Origin: Stenogyne calaminthoides
Lineage: Eukaryota > Streptophyta > Magnoliopsida > Lamiales > Lamiaceae
Assembly: GCA_037126765.1 (NCBI GenBank)
Contig: JBBCBC010000030.1
Coordinates: forward strand, 868,001 to 932,000
Direction of reading: 5' to 3'
DNA: 64,000 nucleotides
The stretch's first letter is position 1. Each line of letters begins with the position of its first letter. The position numbers and the translations under genes are program-made. Below, one piece after another: positions 31,620 to 43,973 of the stretch. Below the pieces are notes generated by a model. The model was not told where the DNA came from and searched no databases. It saw only the letters and a program-made list of their open reading frames with translations.

Positions 31620-32305
31620 ATACATAGAAATCTCTGGTTGTTAGGAGAGATTTTGGAGAGTATATTTTTGAAAGAGAATCAAAGAAAATCCATAGAGTAT
31701 TAAAATCTATAGACTGTTGAATATCTAAGGTGGTGTTTGTTTTCAGCCGGGGAGGTCCGGATGGGGGATGGACCTCCTCCTGTCCCATCCACTTTTATGA
31801 TTTTCACATTTCATCCTCCATCCAAATACACATTCACCCCTATTATACATCTATACCCTAAAACTATCACATCACTACTTTTCTTACATCAACTCATTCT
31901 CTCTCATACTTTTCTTACAACAATTCATTATCTCTTCTACTTTTCTTACACTTTTATTTCATACAATTATTATCACACTAACTAACAATAATAAAATAAC
32001 ACATCATTATAATTAAAAAATATTGATTTGACATAAAGCTCAATACATTCCTACTACATCTAACCCAAAACAAACAAGGAATTACTATTTACAGGATTTC
32101 CCCCATCCATTTTTTTTTTTCCATCCGGATTTGCTCAATCCACTTCAAGCTCAAAACAAACATACCCTAAATATTTTTTAAGACTTTTTAAAATCCGTAT
32201 TGAATACCTCAGGATTTTTAAAGACTTTTGAAAATCCGAATTGAATACCACCACACTTTAAAAGTGTAAAAAAATCCTACAGACTCCACAACCAATACAC
32301 CCTCT
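31620..32305. mobile_element. MITE with GAGGGTGTATTGGTTGTGG end, carrying a nested Tourist MITE
   Basis: On the minus strand the right edge reads GAGGGTGTATTGGTTGTGGA, then ATTCAATTCGGATTTTC; the left half contains AAAATCCATAGAGTATT. This is a common plant MITE body. Its left terminus was not resolved. The element at 31729-32167 is inserted into it. Confidence 0.5.
31729..32167. mobile_element. Tourist-type MITE (PIF/Harbinger-like)
   Basis: The 439-bp element has inverted ends GGTGGTGTTTGTTTTCAG and GGGTATGTTTGTTTTGAG, flanked by TAA on both sides (31726-31728 and 32168-32170). The interior is pyrimidine-rich and non-coding. Confidence 0.8.
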
Positions 32306-32374
32306 AAATTTATAACTAATTATAAATTTTTAATTTGATTAGTTTAATTATATGTAAATTCATGTTTGGAAAAG

Positions 32375-32945
32375 CAAAAACTCGGATCCACCCTCACCAA
32401 GGCAAGGGTTATACTTGAGACCTTTTATATAAAGTGTCCATGCCTGTGCAAAATATGGAACTGACTGAGAATTTAGGGCAAGCTTAGTATGACTAGGGAA
32501 TGATAATGGTAATGAATATCATTGAGGGGTCAATCACTAAGGGTTATTGATTGTATTGTAATTGTTTGGTTAGAATATCAACAATGTGTATCATATGAGG
32601 TGGGTTGAGTGAGTGAGGGTAATCAATTGCTTACTTCTATTCCCATTACTTGTGTATCAAAATTACCAAGCAACATCAATAGAAGTGATTTCCATCACCC
32701 CAAACCAAACGGGCCCTTAAAGTTCTTAGTTACAAATGTTGGCCGGAGGAAATAATAGTTACATGTCCAAGAAGGTTGAGACTGTGATCATTGAGGCAGA
32801 GTCCTCTGTTTCTCTTTACACTCACAATTTCTAGAACAAGAACACCGAAGCTGAACACATTGGACTTGATTGAAAACAACCCGTCTATTGCATGTTCCAG
32901 AGATGGGTAACCACTGTGACAGAACATTAATAGGGACATTAATGT
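32375..32945 (-). pseudogene. S-receptor-like kinase 3' scrap
   Basis: An exon-6-like segment (about 32939-32765) reads HAIDGLFSIKSNVFSFGVLV, then LEIVSVKRNRGL, but the usual SPEY start has become PSLEH. Near 32430-32455 a short AWTLYK stretch marks the start of a last-exon relic, and 32385-32400 echoes LGEGG. These pieces are out of normal spacing, so this is a rearranged remnant of one more array member just downstream of copy C. A probable MITE (32474-32718) lies between the pieces. Confidence 0.8.
32474..32718. mobile_element. Probable MITE in S-RLK scrap
   Basis: Ends are TTAGGGCAAGCTTAGTATGA on the left and, inverted from the right, TTAAGGGCCCGTTTGGTTTG. Internal text such as GGTAATGAATATCATTGAGG and its inverted echo are visible. 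The TTA/TAA-like flanks suggest a Tourist or PIF-type MITE. Confidence 0.5.
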
Positions 32946-33182
32946 TAGAAAGTGAGGATAGGAATTAGATAAATTAGTTACCCGAGCTTCTTACTAAGTT
33001 CGAAGAGATATATCGCTGGTAATAACCTTGATTTCTAGACACATATGTTAAAGACTTTTATATCTTATTGGACTGAATTAATGACGATTTTGAAGTTAAT
33101 GTGATATACACAAATTTAATACATGTTCGCTAACAATACCTTAATACAAGATATATTACAAATTGTTATGAACTAATACAGT

Positions 33183-36100
33183 TTATTCCCATCTTCCTTC
33201 CATCCATGTAATTGTAAGTTGATTTTTTTGTGAATGTTCTGCAGTTGAGCTGCTAGGATTCTGATCGGCAAAGGCATCTCTCTCTGTGAAAAAACCAGGC
33301 TCCTTAGCTTCAGGAAGTGCAACTTCATTCCCCAGCATAAAAACTACCGAGGACATGCTCGGCCTATCTTCTGTTGATCTTTGCACACACAAAAGTCCCA
33401 CGTGGATCGAGCGCAACACTTGAGATAAGTCGAACGAGTCACCTAGATGAGGGTCTACTAATCTGTGTGAGTTGTCTTCTTTATAAAGTCTCCATGCCTG
33501 TCCAGATGTTGCAAATGTTTGAGATGATATATGCATGTTTAGCTACAAATTGTTGGCTTAGAGGAAATAATACTTACATGCCCAAGAAGGTTTAGATTAT
33601 GTTCATTCATGGAGAATCCTCTGTTTCTCTTTCCACTTACTATTTCTAGCACAAGAACACCGAAGCTGAATACGTCGGATTTGATTGAGAACAAACCATC
33701 TATTGCATACTCTGGAGACATGTATCCACTAAGACAAAGGTATAAATAAACACAAAATTTTGTATTAGAAGATTTCAGTAGGAATTAGATTAATCAGATT
33801 TGTTGAACTTCTTACTATGTTCCAACAACTCTACGCGTCTGAGCTTCAGTCTCGTTTTCTCCAAAACTCCTGGCTAAGCCAAAGTCTGATATCTTTGGAT
33901 TCAGGTCCGCATCCAGCAAGATGTTGCTGGCTTTGAGATCTCGATGAATGATTCTCAACCTGGAATCTTGATGAAGATACAAGAGCCCCTTTGCAATACC
34001 ACTTATAATATGGAAACGTTGTTTCCAGTCAAGTAGCATACTTTTCGTTTGATCTGTTAAAGCATATAGTAGATTGTCTTATTGCTGATTCTTTACAATT
34101 ACAGCTACATAATACGATACTAAGTAGAAAATTGATTATACTAACCGAATATAATCAAGTCGAGGCTACTGTTAGGCATATATTCATAAATCAACATATT
34201 CTCCTCTCCTTCAGCACAACACCCTAAAGTTCTCACCAAATTACGATGCTGAAGTTTGGCAATCAAGATCACTTCATTCTTCAACTCATCCACTCCTTGT
34301 CTCGATGTTTTAGCCAAGCGTTTCACGGCAATTTCCTGTCCGTCTTCCAGCATGCCCTGTTAGAACAAACGCGAGTGATGTGAATTGCAGTAAAGTGTTG
34401 TTTGCTGTATCAATTTGTAAAGTTATAACTAGGCCTCTTTTGTAAGAAATTGTAGTATCAATGTATCATACCCTATAAACAGGCCCGAATCCACCCTCAC
34501 CAAGCTTGTTTTTGTTTGCAAAGTCGTCTGTAGCTTGCATAATTGTGGATAAGCTGAAGAATGGCAAATCTGCGTCTTTGACGACATCAATTCCACTAAT
34601 TGGCCGCACAACTGCAACTTCAGAACATGAGTAAGGTAAGTATGCATTTCTATTGGTATCCTAAATTCACATTTATATATCATACCTTCATTTTCCAATC
34701 CCGGGTTCTTCTTCCTCTTCCGAGTTAAACTAAGAATGAGGCTTAGGCACACAAGAATCACGCACACCACTGATGTTAAACTAGCTATAAGTATTACACT
34801 TTTTCTCCGTTTAGAACCTGAAACATTTTTTATGCAAACAAATCACTTTAGTTTTTCTGATATTATCAAAGACAATGCAAACAAAATATGAAGGAGACAT
34901 TACACATTACAATCTCATGTCAACCAAATATGTTCCTCAACTTTAATGTGATGTTGCAATCTCGTATTGCACATTACATACACAAATCAAGTATGTAGTT
35001 TTAACTGCATAATTTACAAAAATACTAATAAAGAAAGGGTTAATATCATTTTTGGTCTCTAAAGTTTGCCTTTTTCTAGTTTTGGTGCTCCTCTTTAAAT
35101 ATCAGTCATTATCAAATTTGGTCTTGGAAGTACACTTTTACTCCCAAATCTGGTCCACCATTTATTGAGAGTAAAAAGGATACTCCCAAGAATTTGATAT
35201 GAGACCTTTAGGGATAAAAAAATAATATTAACCCAATAATTTTTTTTTTCCTTACTTGGCTTAGGAGGAGACTCTGAAGAAGCCATTCTGATGTAAAGGT
35301 CCTGTCCAGCTTGCGCCATAGTTCGAACATCCAACAACTCCCCATGGTAAAACAAGCATCCACTTCCCGATCCACTGATATTCAACTGTGTGTACGCCAC
35401 ACACGAACAGTTCCTTTTACATTCTGCTTCGCAGTCTTCCAGACGCATTATCTGATCATTGAATGTGGAGTTTCGTGAGTCTGGTAATTTAATCCCCGAG
35501 TATTTCAAAAACACATCCTCCGAGCAATTCAATTGTGTCCTCCGAACACATCCACTCGACCAATCTGCCCTGTTCCAACTTTCGGGATCTCTAGGCACAA
35601 ATCTGTCAAGACAGTCACAGTTGGGAGAGTTTCCAACTGTGCAACTTCCATGTGCACCGCACAAACCGTACATATCACAATTATCTCCTGGCATGCCGAT
35701 GTAAACGTTCCACGTGTTGGTTCGAGAATTCCATACGAAGCGTTGTCCATCGCCATTCGGGCTAATTCTGGACATGGAAAGAACTGATTGGTAATACACT
35801 TCCGTGTATCTCAACTCGTTAGTATTCATCCATAACATTACTCTGTACGTCAGATCATTGCTCGTATCCGGTGCCCCGCTCCATCGGAGCCCATTCCACG
35901 GTCCAAGTCTGTTCTTGACAGATTCCCCTGCCTTAATCAATAATTGTGGATATCCAGTTGCATCTATGCGGTTCGTATACTGACCCGGTGCTGGATCATC
36001 CTCTGTTCTCCACGATGACAAGTAAGTCTCCACCCCTGTTACGTAATTCCATCCTAACTCAACGCCTGCTAATGACGTGTCAGATGGATAATCGAAACTC

Positions 36101-36550
36101 TGCCATGCGAAATTCTCCGGCCTATCATCGTTACCGTCCTTCACCACGAGATTCCCCGTGTCCAGTAATCGTGCTGTTGGATTTATCACGGATCTCGTGG
36201 CGTTGGATGACCATATGATGGTACCATTAGTATCATTCAGAATGGCTAGATTCCCGGAAACTGTAATTATCAAAATGCCGGAGTTATTTGTGAGTGGAGA
36301 TTCTCTGTTAGCAACCCAAACAACTGTCTGAACAGGGATGTTCTTGAACCATATGCCCACCCAAGTACCGATTTGTGGAATTTTCTCGACTGAAAAACCC
36401 GAGTTCAAAGATGTCGCCTGATGAAACCAAGGTTTCTCCATCTCTAATTCTCAGAGAAGCATCTATGGTATCATTTGCTGCAGAAATTGCTTGGATTGTC
36501 AAGGAGAAGATGAGCAAAAGGGATGAGGTAATTATTCGAAATTGGTTCAT
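33183..36550 (-). pseudogene. S-receptor-like kinase copy C, nearly intact (two indels)
   Basis: G-type lectin receptor-like Ser/Thr kinase, SD1-like. Exons (minus): 36550-35256 (signal peptide, B-lectin, SLG, PAN), 34816-34686 (membrane segment), 34611-34472 (GEGGFGPVY loop), 34356-34146 (AVKR), 34053-33816 (HRDLKASN, DFG), 33728-33578 (SPEYAIDG, KSDVFSFG), 33497-33183 (C-lobe and DUF3403-type tail ending MEGRWE). All inspected junctions have GT and AG. Two lesions: a 4-bp insertion (TGGG) after NRYLG in the lectin domain and a 1-bp deletion in the A-run at the start of exon 2. Exon lengths total 2481 nt; allowing for both indels gives 2478, an exact multiple of three (825 codons plus stop). 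Kinase motifs are complete. It is a very young pseudogene, or a gene with assembly errors. Confidence 0.9.
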
Positions 36551-37184
36551 TGCTGCAGTTATTTTGTAATGTCTTTAATTCTTTACTAATATCACCCTAT
36601 CTCTCATTTCAAGCATAAACATTACCAGCACACCATCACGGACTGGTCAAGTTGGACTGAAATTAAGTTATGTTTTTTAATACTAAGGTGATGGCTTTGA
36701 GTTTCTTTGACTAAAATATTTGGACCAAAGAAATTACTTTTATAGAGCAGAGAATGACTTTTGGGAGCTTTGATCAAGTAGGAATCTAAATATTATATTC
36801 ATACCAAGGACCAATCAATATTTTCCATTTCATTCTCATTCTCATTCTATCATCATCATACACCTAATCAAAATAAGTTCATCTTCAAAATAATTTTATG
36901 TCTTTTAAAAAAGAATTTGCAATTGTTATCATCTACTTATTTAACTCCGACAAAACCTTATATTAATAATGATAATCTTGAATTTAAACTGAATCTTCCA
37001 TCAATTTTTCTTTTCATGTATGCATCAAGATAATTAATTACAATTTTAGAGGAGAACATTGACCAAAGACTTTTGGAAAAATATATTTTGGTGTTGAATT
37101 GGAACACTGTTCTTATACATTTCTGAATTGATATTTTCTTTTCACACGTGTATTTTTTCTACATTGATTTAGTCTTTTGAATCG
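36551..37184. promoter_or_regulatory. Upstream region of S-RLK copy C, homologous to that of copy D
   Basis: No gene is present. Text such as TTATGTCTTTTAAAAAAGAA, GACCAAAGACTTT and ATATATTTTGGTGTTGA has clear counterparts at 51000-51400 upstream of copy D, so the duplicated unit included the 5' flank. It should contain the copy C promoter, but I identify no specific element. Confidence 0.6.
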
Positions 37185-40100
37185 TGTTTCGTATTTTCCC
37201 AACACATAAAATATTCAACCACAAGTGTACGGTGTCTATTCTAGTGTGGTAAGTACGAGTCGATCACACAGGGAAGGGTTAGTATAAAAGTAATTTTCTT
37301 TAGCTCGATTCTATCTAGACACGATACGAAAGGTTTTAAAAACTAAAGATTAATTCTAAATGTTAACTAAAATGCCACTAAGAAAGCAAATAAAACTAAT
37401 CCAACCAAATCAACGAACAAGCTTATGAAACAAAAATAACAAAAATATAAAAAAAAGTGGTTCCAAGGCAATTGCAATATTTAGAAATCCATTTATGGTT
37501 TAAACTCATTTAAATGATATTGTGCATTTTCTTATAGGGTTGATAATTAAATAATAAATTAGAACTATTTTTCAATCAATTCAATCCAAAGGAAACATTA
37601 CAAAAACATGTATTTCTACCTAGCTAGTGCAATGCAACCCGAAAAAGCACATAAGATCATCTACTACCCTCCCAATAGTTAAATTCTTTCTCGAGTTCAT
37701 GATAAATTGGGTGGTGTGTTTAAAGATCTATTAATGGAATAAATCTTTCGATCTTATCCCAAATATCATCAAATAAGTCATGCTATTATGTACACTAACA
37801 ACATGCTTTTCAAAGAAATTAAACACACAAATATGAGTAGAAACACAAATACCAATTAAACAAGCACTACTACACATTTGAGCTTGGAGAGCTCCACTTG
37901 GACAGCCATTTTTTCGAATAGCTCTCCAAGTGGTTCCTTGGAGAGCTGTTCTATTAAAAAAAAACAGTGATTTTTGATCAAAGCTTAGACAGCGGTTCAT
38001 AACCGCTGTGTAAGAGTAATTGGAGAGCAGTTTTGAACCGCTGTCCAAGGTAAAGCTTGAACAGCGGTTCATAACCGCTGTGCAAGTGAATTAATATATA
38101 TATTTTTTTGTAAAGATTGTATTTTTTGTTTTATTTTTTATTTTTGTAAATTCTTTTTATGTACAGTTCAAATATTTTATTCTTTAAATTCTCGTGTTAT
38201 TTCTTTTTAATATTCGTCTTATATAATGAGATTAACACAAACTCTTATGTAAAACTTGTTCATAATATTAAATTCATATTATTACACTTACGAACTTGTA
38301 TCACTATTAATTCTTATAAATTAATACCTATAATATTTAATATTCTTATAAATTAATTCAATTTTGTCTAAGTATTACTTATTTAGATAGAAAAGTACTA
38401 TTACTTGTTTAAATATAAAACTATTACTTGTTTAAATAGAAAAATATTACTTGTTTAGATACTAAGGTATAACTGTTTAAAGAAAAATATTACTTGTTTA
38501 GATGAAAAAATATTACTTGTTTAAAGAAAAAATATTACTTATTTAGATAGAAAAATATTGCTTGTTTAAATAGAAAAGTATTACTTGTTTAGATAGAAAA
38601 GTATTACTTATCTAAATAGAAAAGTATTACTTGTTTAGATAGAAATGTATAACTTGTTTAAAGAAAAGTATAACTTTGTTTAGATGAAAAAGTATTACTT
38701 GTTTAAAGAAATATATTATTTATTTTGATAGAAAAATATTATTTGTTTAGAAGGAAAAGTATTACAAGCTTAAAAGATAGGTAGTTAAAAAAAAGTACAA
38801 GTAAAAAAAATAATTTTAATTTAAATTTATATAAAAAAAATTATTATATAAAAATGTGATTGAATTAATAAATAAGATAATTGAAATAAAGAATTTTAAA
38901 AAAAAATTGTAAGAAAAAATAATTTTTAGAACATATAGAATTAATTTCATTAAGTAAACGCAAGAAAACAAGTGCCCGAGGGAATTGATCCCCGCTCAGG
39001 CGCCCAAGGTCCGGTGTTCGGTCCCCCATGGGAGAGAGTAATTGCCTCAATTAATTGGGAGGTTTGGTGGCTTATATATGAGATTTGTGGGTCCGGGGCT
39101 AAAAATCGTTGTCTAATTATCAATTTTGATACTTAGACAGCGGTTAAAAACAGCTGTCTAAGCATATATCTTGCACAGTGGTTCATAACCGCTGTCTAAG
39201 CATATATTTTGAACAGCGATTTAAAACCGCTGTCTAAGTTTCACTTTTGCTTGGACAGCTGTTACTTGAACAACTGTTATAAACGCTGTCTAAGGCCTTT
39301 TTTAAGGGCTGTGCAAAGCCAAATCTGTATTAGTGAAGAAATTAATCCATAAACTTCAATCCAAATATGCAATGCCCTATAACCAAAATAATTTTAAAAA
39401 ATTCCTACGATTATCTCAATTACAATAAAGATAAATAACAATAAAAGAGAAAGAAAAACTAAACTATTGCAGGTGGTGAAGGTGAAATTTCCTAAGCTAA
39501 TGCCCCTTTATGAGCTCTCAAGTGTCAAAATTGAAGAGCCCTAATTAATGGGGAGAGGAAATGGGGGGTGTGAAAAACGGCCGCTGGAAAAATGTGGGGA
39601 AGGGTTTTTGTTTCCCCCCGAATTGAATATACTGTATGCACCCACTTCTTAAAAATCGTGAATTTGGCTTTTCAGAATTGCTGTGGCCTAAAAACGTGGT
39701 AAGAGCGATGCACTTTTTGCAAGTTAGATGTGGGCTCCGCGCTTTCTCTCTCCTTGATTTTAATTTGCTGACTTCCCCATTTCAATTCTCCCTCACGGCT
39801 TCAAACTTGATCCAAAATGGCTACCCCTTTTTCCCTTCATTTAATTAATGCATTGGGCTTCCAAATCACAATTAAATGCTTGCTGCCTTTTTTCAATCTA
39901 GTGGGCTGCAACAAAAATTCCCTTTGCTTGTTATTATTGGTGGGCCGTGTTGCTCAATAGGGCCTACTATTTCTTGAATTAAATTGGCCCGATTTGCTCT
40001 CAATCTCGAAGGCTTCATAAAAAAATTGATCACGTATTTTGTATAAAAAATGCTCAATTTTTCTATAAAAATAACGAAACACGATCATTCTCCAAATCAA

Positions 40101-40195
40101 GTGTAGTTAATCAAAATTAGGTAATAAAAATATGAAATTAAATCAAATATAGACAATTAATGAGCAATAAAATTATGCAATTTTCACCCGAATCA
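37185..40195 (-). repeat. 3' LTR of the 6.1-kb element, split by CACTA
   Basis: Without the nested element and one copy of its duplication it is about 1537 bp. It holds a segment (about 39640-40100) missing from the other LTR, so the right LTR has a deletion near GCTGTATGCATCTCAC. Confidence 0.85.
37865..39335. mobile_element. Non-autonomous CACTA element (1.47 kb) inside an LTR
   Basis: Ends are CACTACTACACATTTGAGC and, inverted, CACTAATACAGATTTGGC. A perfect 3-bp duplication AAG flanks it (37862-37864 and 39336-39338). Subterminal TTGGACAGC and AACCGCTGTCTAAG motifs fill both ends. A single AAGTATTACTTGTTTA array (38370-38770) and the AT-rich module follow the plan of the element at 29030-30659, minus its internal duplication. 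The sister LTR has an unoccupied site (42864-42872). Confidence 0.95.
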
Positions 40196-42200
40196 AACCC
40201 CTCAAACTTAAAATGTTGTTTCCCTAAACAACGAGAAATATAAATCATGAGGGTGAAATGACTCACAAATAAAATGACTAAAAAATAAAATAAGGGGTTG
40301 CCATAAATCTCAATCTAGCTAAGCCATTAGGTATAAATATCAACTAGCAAGTTCACAAGTTATGCTCAGATTAATGCAAGATTCAATGCTCAATTCACAA
40401 TTCCTCTTAAGTAAGTGTATCACTCTCCACTCAAAGTGTATATCAAGGACGTGTATGCTCTCAAAAATCAATTCACACAAATGCACTACCATAAGCTTGC
40501 CAATTGTCTAAGATCTTCACCACGTGTTAAGTGTTCAATCAATGAATCAATAAAGACTTTCACATTTGGTTGTAATGTAGGCTCTTTGATTAAGATAGGA
40601 AAGATTTGGATAGACCGAGTGACTCATAAACTAGTGGAGAGCGAGAGATAAAGGTGCATAGACACATCTCAAAAACATCTCAAGGAAAAGTTGCAATTGT
40701 ACGGATTGCAACTCAAAAATTCCAACTCCCACAATTTAATTATCAAGTTTTAAGTACATTCCTCACCACTAAAAATCATTGAACACTTTTATAATTAAAG
40801 CTCTACCAAATGGTTATACAAAAGAGAGCTTATTTCTCAATTTTCATCTTTTTTTCAAAGCAACTCAATCTTTTATATCCATAACTCATGAACTCATATT
40901 TTTTTTTTCTTTCACTCTTTCTTTCTTTTCAATATTTCATTCTTCTACTTTTCTCTTTTTCTTTCCTTTTTTTTTACTCATTCACTTTCTTTTCTTTCCT
41001 TTTTTTCTCAATTTCTTTTTTTTCACTTAAGCACAACTAGCCTTCCAAATTTACATTAAAACTCAATTCAACCATATTTGTCAACAATGAAGCTCCACTA
41101 GTTCATAAAAAGGGGTAAGCTCGAAAAGATGGACAAAAAGGCTAAATTTTCATAGGTTGCCAAAGAATATAGGACAATAGGCTCAAAGTGGCTTGCTACG
41201 GATAATATTTTATTTGGTAAGGAAAATTTGGCCAAGTGACTATTCAAAACAAAGATGGCCTTATATCATTTTCAAAAATTTCATACAAAATGTAGTCTTA
41301 AACAAGACAATTGACAAGTTCTAGAGCACATAAACATGAATGATACCCACAAGAAGGAAATTAGACCCAAAGAATATGAAAGTTTATAGGCTCTAAAGCT
41401 TACGGGATTGTTTAATCGTGAATTGAGAGCACAAAACCAAACACAATCTTCACATGAACAAGTAAACAAGCAAGTCTCAATCAATACCATCAAGCTCAAC
41501 TAAACTTCAAAATTCAACAACACCAACGTTCAAGCACAAAAACACCATCAAAGGTTAACCATCAATACAATAAGCTAATAAACATAAGACAAATGGTGCA
41601 CCGGTACAAAATGTGACTCAAGTAGACTGGTGCGCCGGTGCAAATGGAGCAAAGATAGCACACACTTTCCATATTCTAAACCCCCCCCCAACTTAGAATG
41701 TTACTATGAGTGACAATTCTAAGTTTGGGGCATAAACAAACTACCTTTCTCCTTGCACATCCTAAGCATCTTCGTCGAAAATCACTATTGCACCTCCTTT
41801 CTTTTCATCCCATGGTTGACTTTGATTCTTCTTCTCACTCAAGATGTTCCAAATTTATTCCACCACACCTACAAAAAACACCTAAGAAAATTAACAACTA
41901 CAAAGACTTAAAAAACAAAAGAAAGCAATTAAAATCTTGGGTTGCCTCCCAAATAGCGCTATTTTTAACGTCCTATGCCAGAAGTGTTTCCCTTTTCAAC
42001 CCTTCAAGTCACACTACTTTGCCCCTTGAACAAATGCTTCTTGAAACTCAAACTATCTTTTGGGACAAAGTAGAGCAACTACCATCTTACCAAAAAGATA
42101 TGCAATTTTTTTTTGAAAATTTTCAAGATTTATCGAAAGCAAGTAAAATCTAGACTAAAATCAAGCTAACAACCACTCTAGAACTAAAAAAATTCACCTT
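40196..42200 (-). other. Interior of the 6.1-kb LTR element
   Basis: No gag, protease, reverse transcriptase or integrase motif is seen on either strand. There is a pyrimidine-rich tract (40880-41030), a poly-C run (41681-41689) and a plus-strand 147-codon frame (41710-42153) that is antisense to the element and probably fortuitous. Confidence 0.6.
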
Positions 42201-42217
42201 CCCCGGCAACGGCGCCA
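42201..42217 (-). other. Primer-binding site, tRNA-Asp type
   Basis: Minus-strand TGGCGCCGTTGCCGGGG equals the complement of the plant tRNA-Asp(GTC) 3' end including CCA. It lies six bases from the LTR edge. Confidence 0.85.
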
Positions 42218-42223
42218 TAAACT

Positions 42224-43281
42224 TGTTCCTTATTTTCCCCACACATAAAATATTCAACCGCAAGTGTACGGTGTCTATCCTATTGTGGTAAGTACGAGTC
42301 GATCCCACAGGGAAGAGTTAGTATAAAAGCGATTTTCGTTAGCTCGATTCTATCTAGACACGATTGATTTATACGGAAGGTTTAAAAAACTAAAAATTAA
42401 TTCTAAATGCTATCTAAAATGTCACTAAGAAAGCAAATAAAACAAGTCCAACCAAATCAACAAACAAGATAATGAAAAGAAAATAACAAAAATATGTGGT
42501 TCCAAGGAAATTACAACTCAATTTAAGATGGTTTGTATTTGATCTTATAGGGTTGGTCACTCAACAAGGATTAATCAATCTTTCAATATATTTTAATCCA
42601 AGGTAAACATAACATAAACATGTATTCCTACCAAGCAAATGTCATACTCCCCTAAATAGCACCAAAGACCAATAAATTCCCTCCCAATAGTTAATCCTCT
42701 CCCGGCTCATAATAAATTTGGTGGAATGCTTAGTTTCTATTAATGAGATAAATCTTTCAATATTACCCCAATTAACAATAGATTAAACACATTATCATGG
42801 CTAATAATAACATGTTTTCAAATAAGATTAAGCACACAAACAAGAGTAATCCACACAAACACCAAGAAATTAGTCCATAAATTTCAATCTAAATAAGCAA
42901 ATGCCCTAGAACGAAAAATTGTTCTAAAAAGATCCTACAATTATCACAATTACAATAAAGATAAATAACAATAATAAAAGAGAAAGAGGAGGTAAAATTT
43001 CCTAAGCTAATGCCCCTTCATGAGCTCTCAAGTGTCAAAATTGAAGAACCCTAATTAATGGGTGGAGAGGAAATGGGGGTGTGAAAAACGGCAGCTGAAA
43101 AAATGTGGGGAAGGGTTTTTGGGTTCCCCCCACCACCCCCCACCAATTGAATACGCTGTATGCATCTCACTTTTTTTTTCCCCTTCGAGTAGTTAGTCAA
43201 AATTAGGTAATAAAAGCATGAAATTAAATCAAATATAGGTAATTAATGAACAATAAAATCATACAATTTTCACCCGAATCA
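42224..43281 (-). repeat. 5' LTR of the 6.1-kb element
   Basis: 1058 bp, TG to CA. It keeps the uninterrupted text CACCAAGAAATTAGTCC where the sister LTR carries the CACTA insertion. Confidence 0.9.
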
Positions 43282-43973
43282 GATTGAAGTTGGGGCCAGT
43301 TCAATTATCTTATCGTAATATCAAATGGGATATATTTGTTTTAATTTGCGAATAGGAGCAAATCAGGCGTGAAAGGATCATGATTCATTGGGAGCCTTTG
43401 GTAATGAGACAAGTCGAGTAGTTTCAAGCTCGAACTTGACTCAATTAAGAAACTCGAAGCTCGAAACTCGACTCGAATTCGATCAAGATCAATCCTTTTG
43501 AACTAAAGTTCGACATGATGGAAAATTCGATATACTCGAGCTCGACATGATAACTGACATAACATCAATTTGATCTTTTTATTTACAATTAGTATATCAT
43601 GGGTAAAGTTGTAAAATTATGTGAGCTCGATTAGGCTCGCAAGCCTAACGAGCCTAATATTATTGAGTTCGAACTTGAGTTCGAGAACTTCTCAAATATC
43701 TCGAGCTCGGCTCGATTGAATTCGAGTCGGTTACAAGCTTATTCACAGTCAAGCACGAGATGAGCCAGCTCAACTCACTTACACGCTTGCCTTTAAGCGT
43801 TATACCTTTACTATTAATTTTTTCGTTAAATTTGTATTATCGAAATCTTAACTGTCAATAGTTGGCGTAAGAATTACATAACAAAATGTAATGGCTAATA
43901 TTTTATAACCTAAACAAATTATTGACATACAAAATTTTATATGACAGTTTATAAACAGATATCTGTAACAATT
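43282..43973. other. Intergenic, continuation of duplicated S-RLK flank
   Basis: GAAGTTGGGGCCAGTTCAA and ATCATGATTCATTGGGAGCC correspond to 51393-51495, which shows the retroelement sits in a duplicated intergenic unit. A stretch rich in CTCGAG/CTCGAACTTGA motifs (43410-43760) is absent from the other copy. No gene. Confidence 0.65.

Larger units (their letters stand above)
37185..43281 (-). mobile_element. 6.1-kb coding-poor LTR retrotransposon with tRNA-Asp primer site
   Basis: LTRs span 37185-40195 (with a nested CACTA element) and 42224-43281. On the plus strand they begin TGTTTCGTATTTTCCC / TGTTCCTTATTTTCCC and end CACCCGAATCA. Next to the right LTR, on the minus strand, is TGGCGCCGTTGCCGGGG, the complement of plant tRNA-Asp 3' ends and a Ty3-clade feature. 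The polypurine tract (minus AAGTTTGAGGGGTT) adjoins the left LTR, so the element runs on the minus strand. Flanks AATCG (37180-37184) and GATTG (43282-43286) differ by two transitions. The 2-kb interior has no gag-pol. It contains GGGTTGCCTCCCAAATAGCG, a text common in plant Ty3 elements. Confidence 0.88.

Noticed and set aside
40779..41030. Phenylalanine-rich 83-codon frame
   Set aside because: It is a translation of a pyrimidine tract inside a coding-free retroelement.
41710..42153. 147-codon frame in the 6.1-kb LTR element
   Set aside because: It is antisense to the element, shows no motif, and ends near the primer site; probably chance.
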